64,000 bases of DNA. Source: Lachnospiraceae bacterium XBB1006 (GTDB lineage: Bacteria > Bacillota > Clostridia > Lachnospirales > Lachnospiraceae). A model generated the notes under the pieces. That model did no database searches. It saw only the letters and a program-made list of their open reading frames with translations, and was not told the DNA's origin. The stretch lies in contig FOXT01000007.1 of assembly GCA_900115795.1 (NCBI GenBank), positions 124,001 through 188,000 on the forward strand, read 5' to 3'. Positions 28,307 to 36,375 of this stretch are shown piece by piece. The translations under genes and the position numbers were made by a program. Each line of letters starts with the position of its first letter. Positions within the stretch are counted from its first letter, which is position 1.

Positions 28307-28762
28307 TTATCGTTCTCCTTTACTCACTAACTTCACTAATTTCTTTATGATAATACTAAGAGACTCATAGCACAGTCCATAAGACTGTAAGGTTCCCCCA
28401 TAGGGATCCATAATTTCCAATTCATCTCCCGTAAGATCTGTCAGCAATTGTACATTCTTTGCCTGTTCGTATTGTGTAAGAATTCGCTGTTTCTGCTGTT
28501 CTTCCATCGTCAAAACCAGCACTTCTTCTCCAAAATCCTCTTCAGTCAATTGGCTACTTACATCATTGCAGTTCGTGAACCCGTTGCTAATCAGCACCGC
28601 TTCCACCTTCTGATTCATTGGTTGTGGAAAAAGCACCACCAATCCCTTCGCCTCAGCACACACATCTTCTTCTGTATTATGCTGGTCAAAAATAGCCTTT
28701 GCCATCATTGCCCGCTCATTTCCATGGTCTTCCACAAATATAATCTTGCGAATATCTGCCAT
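28307..28762 (-). CDS. low-molecular-weight phosphatase homologue lacking the catalytic cysteine
   Basis: The 151-residue protein has the LMW-PTP fold: an N-terminal strand (KIIFV), loop, then MAKAIF helix, and near the end the family's [20 protein letters not shown] (the general acid Asp in DP(F/Y)G). In active enzymes the loop between the strand and MAxAI is CTGNTCRSP. Here the same nine positions read EDHGNERAM, so the nucleophilic Cys is Glu and the Ser after Arg is Ala, while the Arg is kept. It occupies the place of ywlE (protein-arginine phosphatase) between sua5 and upp. A non-catalytic binding role is inferred. Confidence 0.75.
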   Translation of the reverse strand: MADIRKIIFVEDHGNERAMMAKAIFDQHNTEEDVCAEAKGLVVLFPQPMNQKVEAVLISNGFTNCNDVSSQLTEEDFGEEVLVLTMEEQQKQRILTQYEQAKNVQLLTDLTGDELEIMDPYGGTLQSYGLCYESLSIIIKKLVKLVSKGER

Positions 28763-28775
28763 ACATTCCTATCCT

Positions 28776-29861
28776 TTACCCATTCTCCGGCACAAAAAGA
28801 ATCCTATGTCCGGCTGCTCGAATCAATCGATTCATAACGGCTTGTCCCACGCCTGATTGAACAAAGCCTTCTGAATAAATAACATCTACATGTTCTTCAT
28901 CAAACTCTCGTAGCACACGGTAAAGCGTCTTTGCTACGCTTGCTTCATCCCCTTCATGCCCTAAATTCTTCATAACAAACCCGGGATTTCCATCTAATTC
29001 TTGAAAGTCCTTGAATTGTTCTTGCGTTACCATGATACCACAACGTTTTCCTTCTTCCAATGCTTTCTTACATAATTGTGCCATGTAAGCCATAACCGCC
29101 TTCTGATTCGCACCTTCGATTATCGTGAGCTCAGCTTTCGGCGCATAATGACGATACTTCATCCCCGGTGCCTTTGGTTTTGCATCCGGACTTGTCCCGT
29201 TCACTGCCGGGTCAATCTGCACCGGCATTCCCGTCACCTCTTCAATCATTTCTTTGGTGATAAATCCCGGGCGCAAGATACTAATCCCTTCACCGGTAAA
29301 ATCTACTATGGTAGATTCTATTCCGATTCCAACGGCTCCGCCATCCAAAATCAACGGAATAATCCCGTTCATGTCTTCAAACACATGACTCGCCAGGGTT
29401 GGACTTGGTCTTCCCGATGTATTCGCACTTGGTGCTGCAATATAACCGCCTGCTCCTCTAATAAATTCCAATGCCACCGGATGATTCGGCATTCGCACTC
29501 CCACCGTCGGCAAACCACCCGTGGTTTCGTCGGGTACAATATCTTTCTTATAAAAGCACATAGTAAGAGGACCCGGCCAAAATGCTTCTGCCAACCGTCT
29601 TGCCGATTCTGGCACGCTCACAACAATCTTCTCCAACGCTGAAAATTCGCTTATATGAACAATCAACGGATTGTCACTCGGTCTCCCCTTCGCAGCATAA
29701 ATCTTTCGCGAAGCATCCTTGTTCAGTGCATCTGCTCCGAGTCCATACACCGTTTCCGTAGGAAACGCAACCAACTCGCCCTGCTTAATCAACGAGCCGG
29801 CCTTCTGTATATCTTCTTTTCTAATGGCTCCTTCGTCCATTCTAATGATTTCTGTTTTCAT
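28776..29861 (-). CDS. L-threonylcarbamoyladenylate synthase
   Basis: The start is the ATG at 29861 (MKTEIIRM) with AAAGG in front; the frame extends to 29933 over the upstream gene. The 361-residue enzyme makes threonylcarbamoyl-AMP for the t6A37 modification of ANN-decoding tRNAs. The YrdC domain covers residues 10-205 (GELVAFPTETVYGLGADAL, KGRPSDNPLIVHI, APSANTSGRPSPT), and a Sua5 C-terminal domain follows (about 230-355). It is therefore the long Sua5/YwlC type. Confidence 0.94.
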   Translation of the reverse strand: MKTEIIRMDEGAIRKEDIQKAGSLIKQGELVAFPTETVYGLGADALNKDASRKIYAAKGRPSDNPLIVHISEFSALEKIVVSVPESARRLAEAFWPGPLTMCFYKKDIVPDETTGGLPTVGVRMPNHPVALEFIRGAGGYIAAPSANTSGRPSPTLASHVFEDMNGIIPLILDGGAVGIGIESTIVDFTGEGISILRPGFITKEMIEEVTGMPVQIDPAVNGTSPDAKPKAPGMKYRHYAPKAELTIIEGANQKAVMAYMAQLCKKALEEGKRCGIMVTQEQFKDFQELDGNPGFVMKNLGHEGDEASVAKTLYRVLREFDEEHVDVIYSEGFVQSGVGQAVMNRLIRAAGHRILFVPENG

Positions 29862-29884
29862 ACCTTTTATTATATCATCTTTCC

Positions 29885-30610
29885 TCAACTTGACAAGGTT
29901 TCGGAAGTAAAGTAATTCAAAATTCCGTAACAAATTGCCTCAGCCAGCTTCTTCTGATAGGTATTGTCCTTTAATTTTTCTGCCTCCAACGGATTACTTA
30001 AAAAACCGCATTCCACAATTATTGCGGGACAAGGACTATTTTTTAGTAGAAAATAGCTGGTATTTCCAGCTTCACTTCTACCATTTTCAGGACACACATG
30101 TTGACGAATACTCTCTTGAATTTGCTCTCCCAGCATCTTTGACGCGGAATTTTTTTCGTAGTAAAAAACTTGCGCTCCCCATGCACTTGCTACCTCATAA
30201 CTATTCATATGAATACTAACGCATATATCCGCCTCTGCTTTCTTGATACATGCTATCCTTTTTGCCATGTCTTCATTCTTCCTGCTCTCTGCTTTTCCTG
30301 TGGCCGTTACATCCTTTGTTCTTGTCAGTATTACTTGATATCCACGTTTTTTTAGTGCGGCTGCCAGCTTTTCTGCCACTTGTAAATTAAGCTCCTTTTC
30401 TTTCGTTCCATCCGCCGCAATTTTTCCGGGATCTTTTCCACCGTGCCCCGGATCAATCACTATTCTAGCTGCTTTTTCCAGATTTCCTTCTGTATATGCA
30501 ATCGGTTTTTGTGCCATCATCGCTAAACAAGTTAATATAAGCGCAAATAAGCCAAGCATCCACTCTTGTTTGTCTGCTTGGCTTATTGTTTTTCTTTTCT
30601 TTTTTTGCAT
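29885..30610 (-). CDS. N-acetylmuramoyl-L-alanine amidase (CwlD-like, Amidase_3)
   Basis: The 241-residue protein has a basic N-terminus and a single membrane/signal helix (about residues 14-33, WMLGLFALILTCLAMMA), then a zinc amidase domain: VIDPGHGGKDPG (His ligand), a Glu-containing KELNLQVAEKLA, CVSIHMNSYE (second His) and VECGFLSNPLEAEKL (catalytic Glu). It cleaves the lactyl-peptide bond of peptidoglycan outside the membrane. The CwlD group makes muramic lactam in spore cortex; sporulation here is not shown, so the role is by family. Confidence 0.88.
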   Translation of the reverse strand: MQKKKRKTISQADKQEWMLGLFALILTCLAMMAQKPIAYTEGNLEKAARIVIDPGHGGKDPGKIAADGTKEKELNLQVAEKLAAALKKRGYQVILTRTKDVTATGKAESRKNEDMAKRIACIKKAEADICVSIHMNSYEVASAWGAQVFYYEKNSASKMLGEQIQESIRQHVCPENGRSEAGNTSYFLLKNSPCPAIIVECGFLSNPLEAEKLKDNTYQKKLAEAICYGILNYFTSETLSS

Positions 30611-30663
30611 ACCACATTCCCATCAAATTTTTACCATGATATGCTCTTTTTTCAAAAAAATTC

Positions 30664-32370
30664 CTATTTACTGTATTTTATCACCATGTTCCATGCTGCT
30701 TCATTTTCAAATCCCAACTTCCAAAATGCCATACCGGCAGCTTTATATTTATTTACTACCTTCATCTTCTTTTCCAAGGATTTCGCATTCTCAAACCAAA
30801 TCTGGTACTTCTTACCACCTTGTTCATACTCAACGTAATCCTGTCCTAAATTTGCATCCCAGGTTGGTGTAGCACCGTTAACTTTTGCTAGATTCTCGGC
30901 CTGATCCATGCCAATTGCCTGGCTTTTTGTCGTATACTTTGTTTTGCTTTTGCCCTTTGGTGTCAGTTCCCACAATCTGGTATAAAACGGCAAGGCAATG
31001 ATTGACTGTTTTGCCGGTATTTCCTTTAGCACATTCTTTGAAGCTGCTGTTACATACGGAAGCGAAGATACACTGCCCGCCTCAGATCCTACGTAATGTT
31101 CATCATATGCCATCGTAATTATATAATCCGCATAATGTGCCTGCTCTTCGCGATTATAAAATGCAGTAAATGCACTTGGAACATAATTATCCACGGATAA
31201 GATTAAATCATTCGCATGGCACTTCAGCGACAATTCCCTGATGAACTGCACATAGGCATCCCCTGCTTCCGCTTTTAGTGATTCAAAATCAACATTAATG
31301 CCATCCAGCTTATATTCGATTGCTTTTGCAATCAAAGCACTTACCAAATTCTCACGATAGGTAGTCTTTGCAAGTACTTTTCCGGTATCTACATTTCTCA
31401 TTACCAAATTACTAACCAATCCCCACACTTCCATATCGTGTGCGTGGCAATAGGATACATAATCCGCACTGGCAATGCTGCCAATGGCACCCTTTTCATC
31501 CACAAGATAAAACCAAGTTGGTGAAACAACCGTTAGACCCTTTGTCTTGGCAAGTACATTCGCAATCTGTGTATTTGCATAAGCATTCGTTACCTGGTGC
31601 CATGCCATTTCAATTCGGTCATCCTTCATGCAATGGCGTTCTTCCCACTTCTTTGTTATCTTACGCTTTGTTGTTTGCATATCGGAAACCTTATTACTCT
31701 TTACATAACCGCGAAAACCGTCTTTGCTTGCGACCTGATACCAGTTATCAAAGGTTTGTAAAACGGTTAGTTTTGTTCCCTTCTCAATATCAGCAAGAAT
31801 CGGGCTCTTTACGCCTCCCCGCAATCGAATTTCCGTACCCTTTGTAGCTTCTACCTGATTAATTTTCTTCGTCTGGTTAAAAATCACCAACCGATTTGGC
31901 TTTCTATAAAGCTTATATTCTATATTAGAATTCAATGCTACGTAGTCAAAATTAATCCATATCTCGTTTCCATCTAATTTAATTATTTGTCCGTATTCAC
32001 CGGCAACCTTTTTTCTACCCCGGTAGTAATCTTCTGTTCCTGGCTCTACCCAAAATGTATCTTGAGATGTCGTATATAAAAGTTTGCTTTCGCTCTCATC
32101 CCAATAATATCTAGGGTCAATTTCGTCATGCAAAACATCAAATTTTACATAAATTTCCCCGTCTTCCAGCTTGGCGCTCTGTCCTTCTTTCAGTTGTTGA
32201 TCCTCTAGTATTATGGCAACCTCATTCGCCCCATGGAGTCCAAAGTATTGTGTCAAATCTGCATGCTCCTTGCTTGGCATGTATCGCTTAATTACTATAA
32301 CTGCCAAAACCACTATTAAAACAACCAACGTTGCCCCTGCTGCTATCCATAGTTTCCTTTGTTTTTTCAT
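30664..32370 (-). CDS. SH3-domain glycosyl hydrolase family 18 protein
   Basis: A 568-residue secreted or anchored protein: an N-terminal membrane helix (about residues 8-27), a region resembling a copper-amine-oxidase-like N-terminal domain (about 40-180), an SH3b domain (about 190-250, GVKSPILADIEKGTKLTVLQ and GFRGYVKS) and a GH18 domain (about 255-565). The catalytic DxxDxDxE motif reads DGINVDFE near 355. Bacterial proteins of this form are thought to act on cell-wall or spore peptidoglycan rather than chitin. It precedes the cwlD-like gene by 53 bases on the same strand. Confidence 0.88.
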   Translation of the reverse strand: MKKQRKLWIAAGATLVVLIVVLAVIVIKRYMPSKEHADLTQYFGLHGANEVAIILEDQQLKEGQSAKLEDGEIYVKFDVLHDEIDPRYYWDESESKLLYTTSQDTFWVEPGTEDYYRGRKKVAGEYGQIIKLDGNEIWINFDYVALNSNIEYKLYRKPNRLVIFNQTKKINQVEATKGTEIRLRGGVKSPILADIEKGTKLTVLQTFDNWYQVASKDGFRGYVKSNKVSDMQTTKRKITKKWEERHCMKDDRIEMAWHQVTNAYANTQIANVLAKTKGLTVVSPTWFYLVDEKGAIGSIASADYVSYCHAHDMEVWGLVSNLVMRNVDTGKVLAKTTYRENLVSALIAKAIEYKLDGINVDFESLKAEAGDAYVQFIRELSLKCHANDLILSVDNYVPSAFTAFYNREEQAHYADYIITMAYDEHYVGSEAGSVSSLPYVTAASKNVLKEIPAKQSIIALPFYTRLWELTPKGKSKTKYTTKSQAIGMDQAENLAKVNGATPTWDANLGQDYVEYEQGGKKYQIWFENAKSLEKKMKVVNKYKAAGMAFWKLGFENEAAWNMVIKYSK

Positions 32371-32445
32371 CGTAGTCCACTACCTTCCCTTTATTCATTC
32401 GTTTTCAATCCTCACTAGTATAGCATATTTTTTTTTACTTTAAAA

Positions 32446-32464
32446 GCCGGTCTCATCGACCGGC
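32446..32464 (-). terminator. hairpin terminator after the small ORF
   Basis: GCCGGTC (32446-32452) and GACCGGC (32458-32464) with a 5-base loop. On the minus strand it is followed by TTTTAAAG and then an A-run. It separates the 60-residue ORF from the GH18 gene. Confidence 0.55.
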
Positions 32465-32517
32465 CTTTGTTCTGGCGTTTGTTTTTAAATAATATCTGTA
32501 ACATCTTTTTCAAAAGG

Positions 32518-32700
32518 TTAAAATCGTTTTATTTTTCCTTTGTCAATGACATGCATTACATAGGTGCGCACGATACTGCCATCCATTCCTATAACATAAT
32601 CCCGCATGTAGCACCCTTCTTCATGCACTTGAATAAACTTATTATCTGGGGCATATTTTTTTGTACTTTTTTCTGTTACTATAATTTCTCTTTTTCTCAT
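32518..32700 (-). CDS. small basic protein, 60 residues, unknown
   Basis: The start at 32700 (MRKREIIVTEK) is chosen because ACGGAGATAATC precedes it at good distance; a frame eight codons longer contains that site. The product is basic (many Lys/Arg) with the order helix-strand, a Tyr-rich middle (YMRDYVIGMDG) and a C-terminal Lys stretch. No motif is recognised. A hairpin terminator follows, and the degenerate ATPase gene lies 43 bases upstream on the same strand. Confidence 0.55.
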   Translation of the reverse strand: MRKREIIVTEKSTKKYAPDNKFIQVHEEGCYMRDYVIGMDGSIVRTYVMHVIDKGKIKRF

Positions 32701-32742
32701 GATTATCTCCGTTTTCCCACGCATACCCTTATACGTGATATA

Positions 32743-33351
32743 TTACCCAAAAGTTAACTGATACAATTCTTTTAGTCTTTTTGTGGATATGCCAAAAGGA
32801 TCTTCCGCCTCCTGCCATCTCGTTGCTTTTATTTGGTCTTTTTTTCGTAAATCCCCTATCCGTTCTTTTCCACGTGTAACTAAAAGCTTACTGATGTCCT
32901 GCGCACGTTCATCCTGTAAAAGCAGATGTAAATGTTCCATGCGCCATGGCATCAATTGACACAGCAGAAAGCTGCGTGCACAAAAGTGATTAATTGTCAG
33001 TAATTTTTCAATGTCACTTCCACAATCAACAACCAAAAACAAATCCTCCATTCCGGCTTTGTTTTTCACTTCTGCCTCATCCGCAGTCGGTATAAACAAC
33101 ATTTTGTCCAATTGAAACTCACCTCGCACACTTACAAGTTCCGCTTGGTAATAGCGCCTAATCTCCTCATATATATGATTTTTTCCATACTCGGCCACCA
33201 TTACCTTCTGGAATTTCATGTTAGATGCCATAATTCCAAGTTCCACTGACAATTGCGTTGTACTCTCCGGATTTCCCAGACTGGCAACACCGACTACCCA
33301 TTTTTTGCTTATCCTCTTATTTTGAAAAAACGTAATGACGCTCCCTTCCAA
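32743..33351 (-). CDS. degenerate MinD/CpaE-like protein, partner of the kinase-ATPase
   Basis: A protein of about 200 residues. Its first strand and loop, WVVGVASLGNPESTTQLSVEL, have the shape of a ParA/MinD/CpaE P-loop but lack the glycines and lysine needed for ATP. A central strand LFLVVDCGSD resembles the Walker B strand, and the C-terminal 60 residues are helical and basic. The frame begins at TTG 33351 with no ribosome binding site. A GGAAGGGAG site lies inside it, just ahead of an ATT codon at 33336, so the true start is uncertain. It overlaps the upstream kinase gene by about 20-35 bases. Confidence 0.6.
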   Translation of the reverse strand: MEGSVITFFQNKRISKKWVVGVASLGNPESTTQLSVELGIMASNMKFQKVMVAEYGKNHIYEEIRRYYQAELVSVRGEFQLDKMLFIPTADEAEVKNKAGMEDLFLVVDCGSDIEKLLTINHFCARSFLLCQLMPWRMEHLHLLLQDERAQDISKLLVTRGKERIGDLRKKDQIKATRWQEAEDPFGISTKRLKELYQLTFG

Positions 33352-34678
33352 TTTGCTTAACCAATTTGCAGATCTTTCTCTCCGGCATATACGGATTGGT
33401 CATTAAGGGAACACGATACACCACATCTCCCAACCGTTTGGACAATTCCTGTATCTCCCGACGTGTTGACATTGTACTAACCAATATCGTATCTTTTTGT
33501 TTCCGTAATACATCACTGCAAAGGTTACTTTGTTGCTGCTCCCATGGTCTTGCCCCAGCGACCAGGACTACGAATTGAAAATCTTCATATCCACAGTTTT
33601 CCTGAAAAACACCCATATCATACACTTGAATATCACTTTTTCCACTTTCTTTTTCCGCTTCACAAGTGACAAAAGGGCCAAAATTCGGGATATAATGAAA
33701 ATTTTTTCGCCTTCCCTTTTCTCCACAGAAGTCTTTTTCCCGTACCAGAGAACTACTCTGTATCCACCGATCCTGTGGATTCTCCCTGTAGCAAGCCGGA
33801 ATATGCAACTGATTCAAACAGCTTGTTAACAGGGTTGCTACAAAAGTCGTTCCTATCCGTGGCTGGCTTCCTACAACCGCAATCTTATAGCTGAGAATAT
33901 GTTTATCTTCGCTGATTTCTTGTTCTTTCTCCATCATCTGAAAAATTTCACGTGCTTCCGAAAGCGATTGAAGCCGGTTATTTACATCTTCTTCCGTCAT
34001 TTTTGCTATAATTTTCCGCGTCTTACTCTCTAGCGTGGAATTTTTGAACATTGTTTTTTCCCTCATTTCATCCAAAACAATGCCCAGGCTGTAAATATCC
34101 GATTGTACCGTTGCCACATGACTTGTTATTGTTTCCGGTGCGGAATACTGTTTTGTCCCAAAAATTACATTCTCTTTACATCCATCTGATTCTTTTATTG
34201 CCAATCCAAAATCAACAATGTGTACCTTATTTTCACGAATAATAAAATGTTCTTGCTTAAAATCCAAATACAAAATTGGTCCTTCCGGATATTCGTGCAT
34301 AGCGCATACGATGCTTATCATTTGAACTGCATAATGAAAAAACTGTTCTTGCGAAATAAACTGCAATAGAATGGTTTGCAATGACTCTCCGGCAATATAT
34401 TCCTCGACGATTACAGATGAATCGGGCGATTCAAAAAATTCATATAACGTCGGGATTCCGGAAAATGATAGATTCCTTAGAACGAGAACCTCGTGGTGAT
34501 GCTGTCTCAAAGCCCAGTCGAAAGGCTTTGCCTGCTTATATATGAAGAGCCTTGAAAGCTCCTTATGTCTTACTAAGTAGACCTCGCTACTACTCCCCTC
34601 ACCGATTGGATGTAAAAATTCATATTTATCCTCTATTTTCTCTTTGACGTTGTACCTCCTTTCTGCTTGATAAAACAT
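33317..34678 (-). CDS. serine/threonine kinase fused to a CpaE/TadZ-like ATPase domain
   Basis: A 453-residue fusion. Residues about 18-260 are a Hanks-type kinase: GEGSSSEVYLV (glycine loop), a Lys in LFIYKQAK, catalytic loop YLDFKQEHF (Asp and Lys kept, the usual Asn replaced by His), DFG in HIVDFGLA and SAPE. Residues about 270-450 resemble a MinD/CpaE-like ATPase with a deviant P-loop GSQPRIGTTFVATLL (no lysine in the GK(T/S) position). No membrane segment or PASTA repeats are present. The downstream gene encodes a still more degenerate ATPase-like protein, so a kinase-controlled pair is suggested. The start codon is unclear. Confidence 0.72.
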   Translation of the reverse strand: MFYQAERRYNVKEKIEDKYEFLHPIGEGSSSEVYLVRHKELSRLFIYKQAKPFDWALRQHHHEVLVLRNLSFSGIPTLYEFFESPDSSVIVEEYIAGESLQTILLQFISQEQFFHYAVQMISIVCAMHEYPEGPILYLDFKQEHFIIRENKVHIVDFGLAIKESDGCKENVIFGTKQYSAPETITSHVATVQSDIYSLGIVLDEMREKTMFKNSTLESKTRKIIAKMTEEDVNNRLQSLSEAREIFQMMEKEQEISEDKHILSYKIAVVGSQPRIGTTFVATLLTSCLNQLHIPACYRENPQDRWIQSSSLVREKDFCGEKGRRKNFHYIPNFGPFVTCEAEKESGKSDIQVYDMGVFQENCGYEDFQFVVLVAGARPWEQQQSNLCSDVLRKQKDTILVSTMSTRREIQELSKRLGDVVYRVPLMTNPYMPERKICKLVKQIGRERHYVFSK

Positions 34679-34689
34679 TCTCGCAAATT

Positions 34690-34718
34690 GTTATATCACA
34701 TTTTCATCCAGAATGCAA
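34690..34718 (-). promoter_or_regulatory. sigma-A-type promoter of the kinase-ATPase operon
   Basis: On the minus strand TTGCAT (34718-34713), 17 bases, TATAAC (34695-34690). The first ATG of the frame (34678) lies only about 11 bases beyond the -10 box, leaving almost no leader. Confidence 0.65.
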
Positions 34719-34859
34719 GACATATTTTTTACACTTGTGTATTTTTTTCATGAAATCACTCCTCATTTCCTTGACCATACCTTGTGCTTATCATATAATT
34801 ATTATAATAAACGCACCATATTTGGTGTTCTGCATATACTATAATTAATTGAAAAAATC

Positions 34860-34888
34860 TTTACAGAATTGCAGAAAATGTTTATAAT
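34860..34888 (+). promoter_or_regulatory. sigma-A-type promoter of mecA
   Basis: TTTACA (34860-34865), 17-base spacer, TATAAT (34883-34888), with the start codon at 34934 preceded by AAGGAAG. The region between this and the divergent kinase promoter is AT-rich and contains a small dyad CACCA-TATT-TGGTG near 34825. Confidence 0.8.
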
Positions 34889-34933
34889 GGTAATGCTGTT
34901 TACCTCAATTTTTAAAAGTAAGGAAGTGATATT

Positions 34934-35710
34934 ATGAGAATTGAAAAAGTAAACGATTCGCAGATTCGCTGTACTCTTACAAAGGAAGATTTAGCAGAAC
35001 GACACCTCAAGTTAAGCGAGCTTGCATATGGATCCGAGAAGGCAAAGAACCTTTTCCGCGATATGGTTCAACAAGCTGCCTTTGAGTTCGGCTTTGAAGC
35101 TGAGAATATACCGCTTATGATTGAGGCCATCCCTCTTTCTACGGATGCGATTATTTTAATCATTACCAAAGTAGAATATCCGGAAGAACTTGATACACGC
35201 TTTTCCCAATTCTCAGCAGCATCCGAAGATGATGACTTCGAAGCAGAAGTCCCATTCCCGGAAGCCCCCTTGTTGGAAGGTGCAGAGGATATCCTCCATT
35301 TATTAAATAAATTAAAAGAGAATGCTGCCCCGAAGAATGCCGATACCGAGAAACGGAATGCTGATTCAGGTGAGAAGCAGGCGAAGGATATTTCCGCAAA
35401 GAGTGAGTCAGCAAAGCCTACGACCAAGTTATTTGTTATGAATTCTCTTAGTGAGGTTGAAGAAGCAGCGCACGTGGTTGCTGACATTTATTCCGGAGTT
35501 AACAACTTGTATCATAACACGAAGGATCAGAAGTACTATTTATTCCTTCATCGTAACGAGGAGAGCGTGGAAGATTTTAATAAGATTTGTAATGTTTTGT
35601 CAGAGTATGCGAAACAACAACGTGTATCGACTGCAACGGAAGCGTTTTTTGCTGAGCACTTCCCACCAATTATTGCCAACGATGCACTACAGACAATCAA
35701 TCGTTTATAA
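34934..35710 (+). CDS. mecA: adaptor protein MecA
   Basis: A 258-residue adaptor that delivers substrates to the ClpCP protease. The N-terminal substrate-binding domain begins MRIEKVNDSQIRCTLTKEDL and is followed by FRDMVQQAAFEFGFE. A Glu/Ala/Pro-rich linker (about residues 95-165) joins it to the C-terminal ClpC-binding domain (about 165-250, LFVMNSLSEVEEAAHV and YLFLHRNEESVEDF). It is monocistronic. Confidence 0.93.
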   Translation: MRIEKVNDSQIRCTLTKEDLAERHLKLSELAYGSEKAKNLFRDMVQQAAFEFGFEAENIPLMIEAIPLSTDAIILIITKVEYPEELDTRFSQFSAASEDDDFEAEVPFPEAPLLEGAEDILHLLNKLKENAAPKNADTEKRNADSGEKQAKDISAKSESAKPTTKLFVMNSLSEVEEAAHVVADIYSGVNNLYHNTKDQKYYLFLHRNEESVEDFNKICNVLSEYAKQQRVSTATEAFFAEHFPPIIANDALQTINRL

Positions 35711-35714
35711 GAAA

Positions 35715-35739
35715 AAGAGGCTGCAATTCGCAGCCTCTT
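35715..35739. terminator. bidirectional terminator between mecA and the DUF1858 gene
   Basis: A perfect 10-bp stem, AAGAGGCTGC (35715-35724) and GCAGCCTCTT (35730-35739), with a 5-base loop. On the plus strand it is followed by GTCTTATT and on the minus strand by TTTCTTAT. The two genes converge on it. Confidence 0.85.
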
Positions 35740-35753
35740 GTCTTATTCATTTC

Positions 35754-35960
35754 TTATGCCTGAGTTGCTAAAAACTCATTGATTGTATCTACTAACTGGT
35801 CTGCATCCACACCATGAACTGCAGCAGCATCTTCAATAGACTCCATCTGAGAAGATGGGCAACCAAGACAATGCATACCAATTCCTAAAAGGATTGGCGC
35901 CACATTCTCGTTAATGTTCAATAACTCACCAATCATGGTCTGTTTCGTTACCTGAGCCAT
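35754..35960 (-). CDS. DUF1858 domain protein
   Basis: A 68-residue protein, nearly all one DUF1858 domain: TIGELL-like start (MIGELLNINENVAPILLGIG), the family MHCLGCPSS cysteine pair (CxxC) and a C-terminal helix. This domain is found alone or fused to hybrid-cluster and redox proteins; a redox or sulfur-handling role is presumed. It is divergent from a 2[4Fe-4S] ferredoxin gene, which fits a redox context. AGGAGG-type site and promoter are present. Confidence 0.9.
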   Translation of the reverse strand: MAQVTKQTMIGELLNINENVAPILLGIGMHCLGCPSSQMESIEDAAAVHGVDADQLVDTINEFLATQA

Positions 35961-35998
35961 TTATACTTCCTCCTTAAAAATAACATACTATGGGATTC

Positions 35999-36027
35999 AT
36001 TATAACCCTTTCCTTGAAAAAAAGCAA
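35999..36027 (-). promoter_or_regulatory. sigma-A-type promoter of the DUF1858 gene
   Basis: On the minus strand TTGCTT (36027-36022), 17 bases, TATAAT (36004-35999). Confidence 0.75.
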
Positions 36028-36045
36028 TTCTTTCCCATTAGATAC

Positions 36046-36074
36046 TTGAAAATATTCGCTAAATGTATTACAAT
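36046..36074 (+). promoter_or_regulatory. sigma-A-type promoter of the ferredoxin gene
   Basis: TTGAAA (36046-36051), 17-base spacer, TACAAT (36069-36074), then a leader of about 50 bases with AAGGAGG before the ATG at 36131. Confidence 0.8.
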
Positions 36075-36130
36075 GTCCGTAGGTTAGGAAGCTTAATTTC
36101 TTAATAAAATTTTGTAAGGAGGATATTACT

Positions 36131-36298
36131 ATGGCATATGTTATTTCTGACGCATGTGTAATGTGCGGAACATGTGAAGGACAGTGTCCAGTTGGCGCTA
36201 TCAGCCAGGGAGATACTCAGTACCAGATTGACGAGAGCGCATGTGTAGAATGCGGTACTTGTGCAGGTGCTTGCCCAGTTGGTGCAATCAGCAACTAA
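36131..36298 (+). CDS. 2[4Fe-4S] clostridial-type ferredoxin
   Basis: A 55-residue electron carrier with two CxxCxxCxxxCP clusters: CVMCGTCEGQCPVGAI (residues about 9-24) and CVECGTCAGACPVGAI (about 38-53). The internal repeat is the classic two-cluster ferredoxin. The start has GTAAGGAGG in front and the gene has its own promoter and terminator. It serves as the low-potential electron carrier for fermentation enzymes; the partner enzymes are not in this window. Confidence 0.95.
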   Translation: MAYVISDACVMCGTCEGQCPVGAISQGDTQYQIDESACVECGTCAGACPVGAISN

Positions 36299-36315
36299 TC
36301 ACATATTATACACAA

Positions 36316-36375
36316 GTAAGCTGTTATGTTTCGGTTGCAACGTTAACCGATTGCGTAACAGCTTCTTTTTTATTT
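36316..36375 (+). terminator. terminator of the ferredoxin gene
   Basis: On the plus strand AAGCTGTTA pairs with TAACAGCTT, with an inner CGGTT/AACCG stem, and is followed by CTTTTTTA. It overlaps the end of the converging MerR-type gene. Confidence 0.8.
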
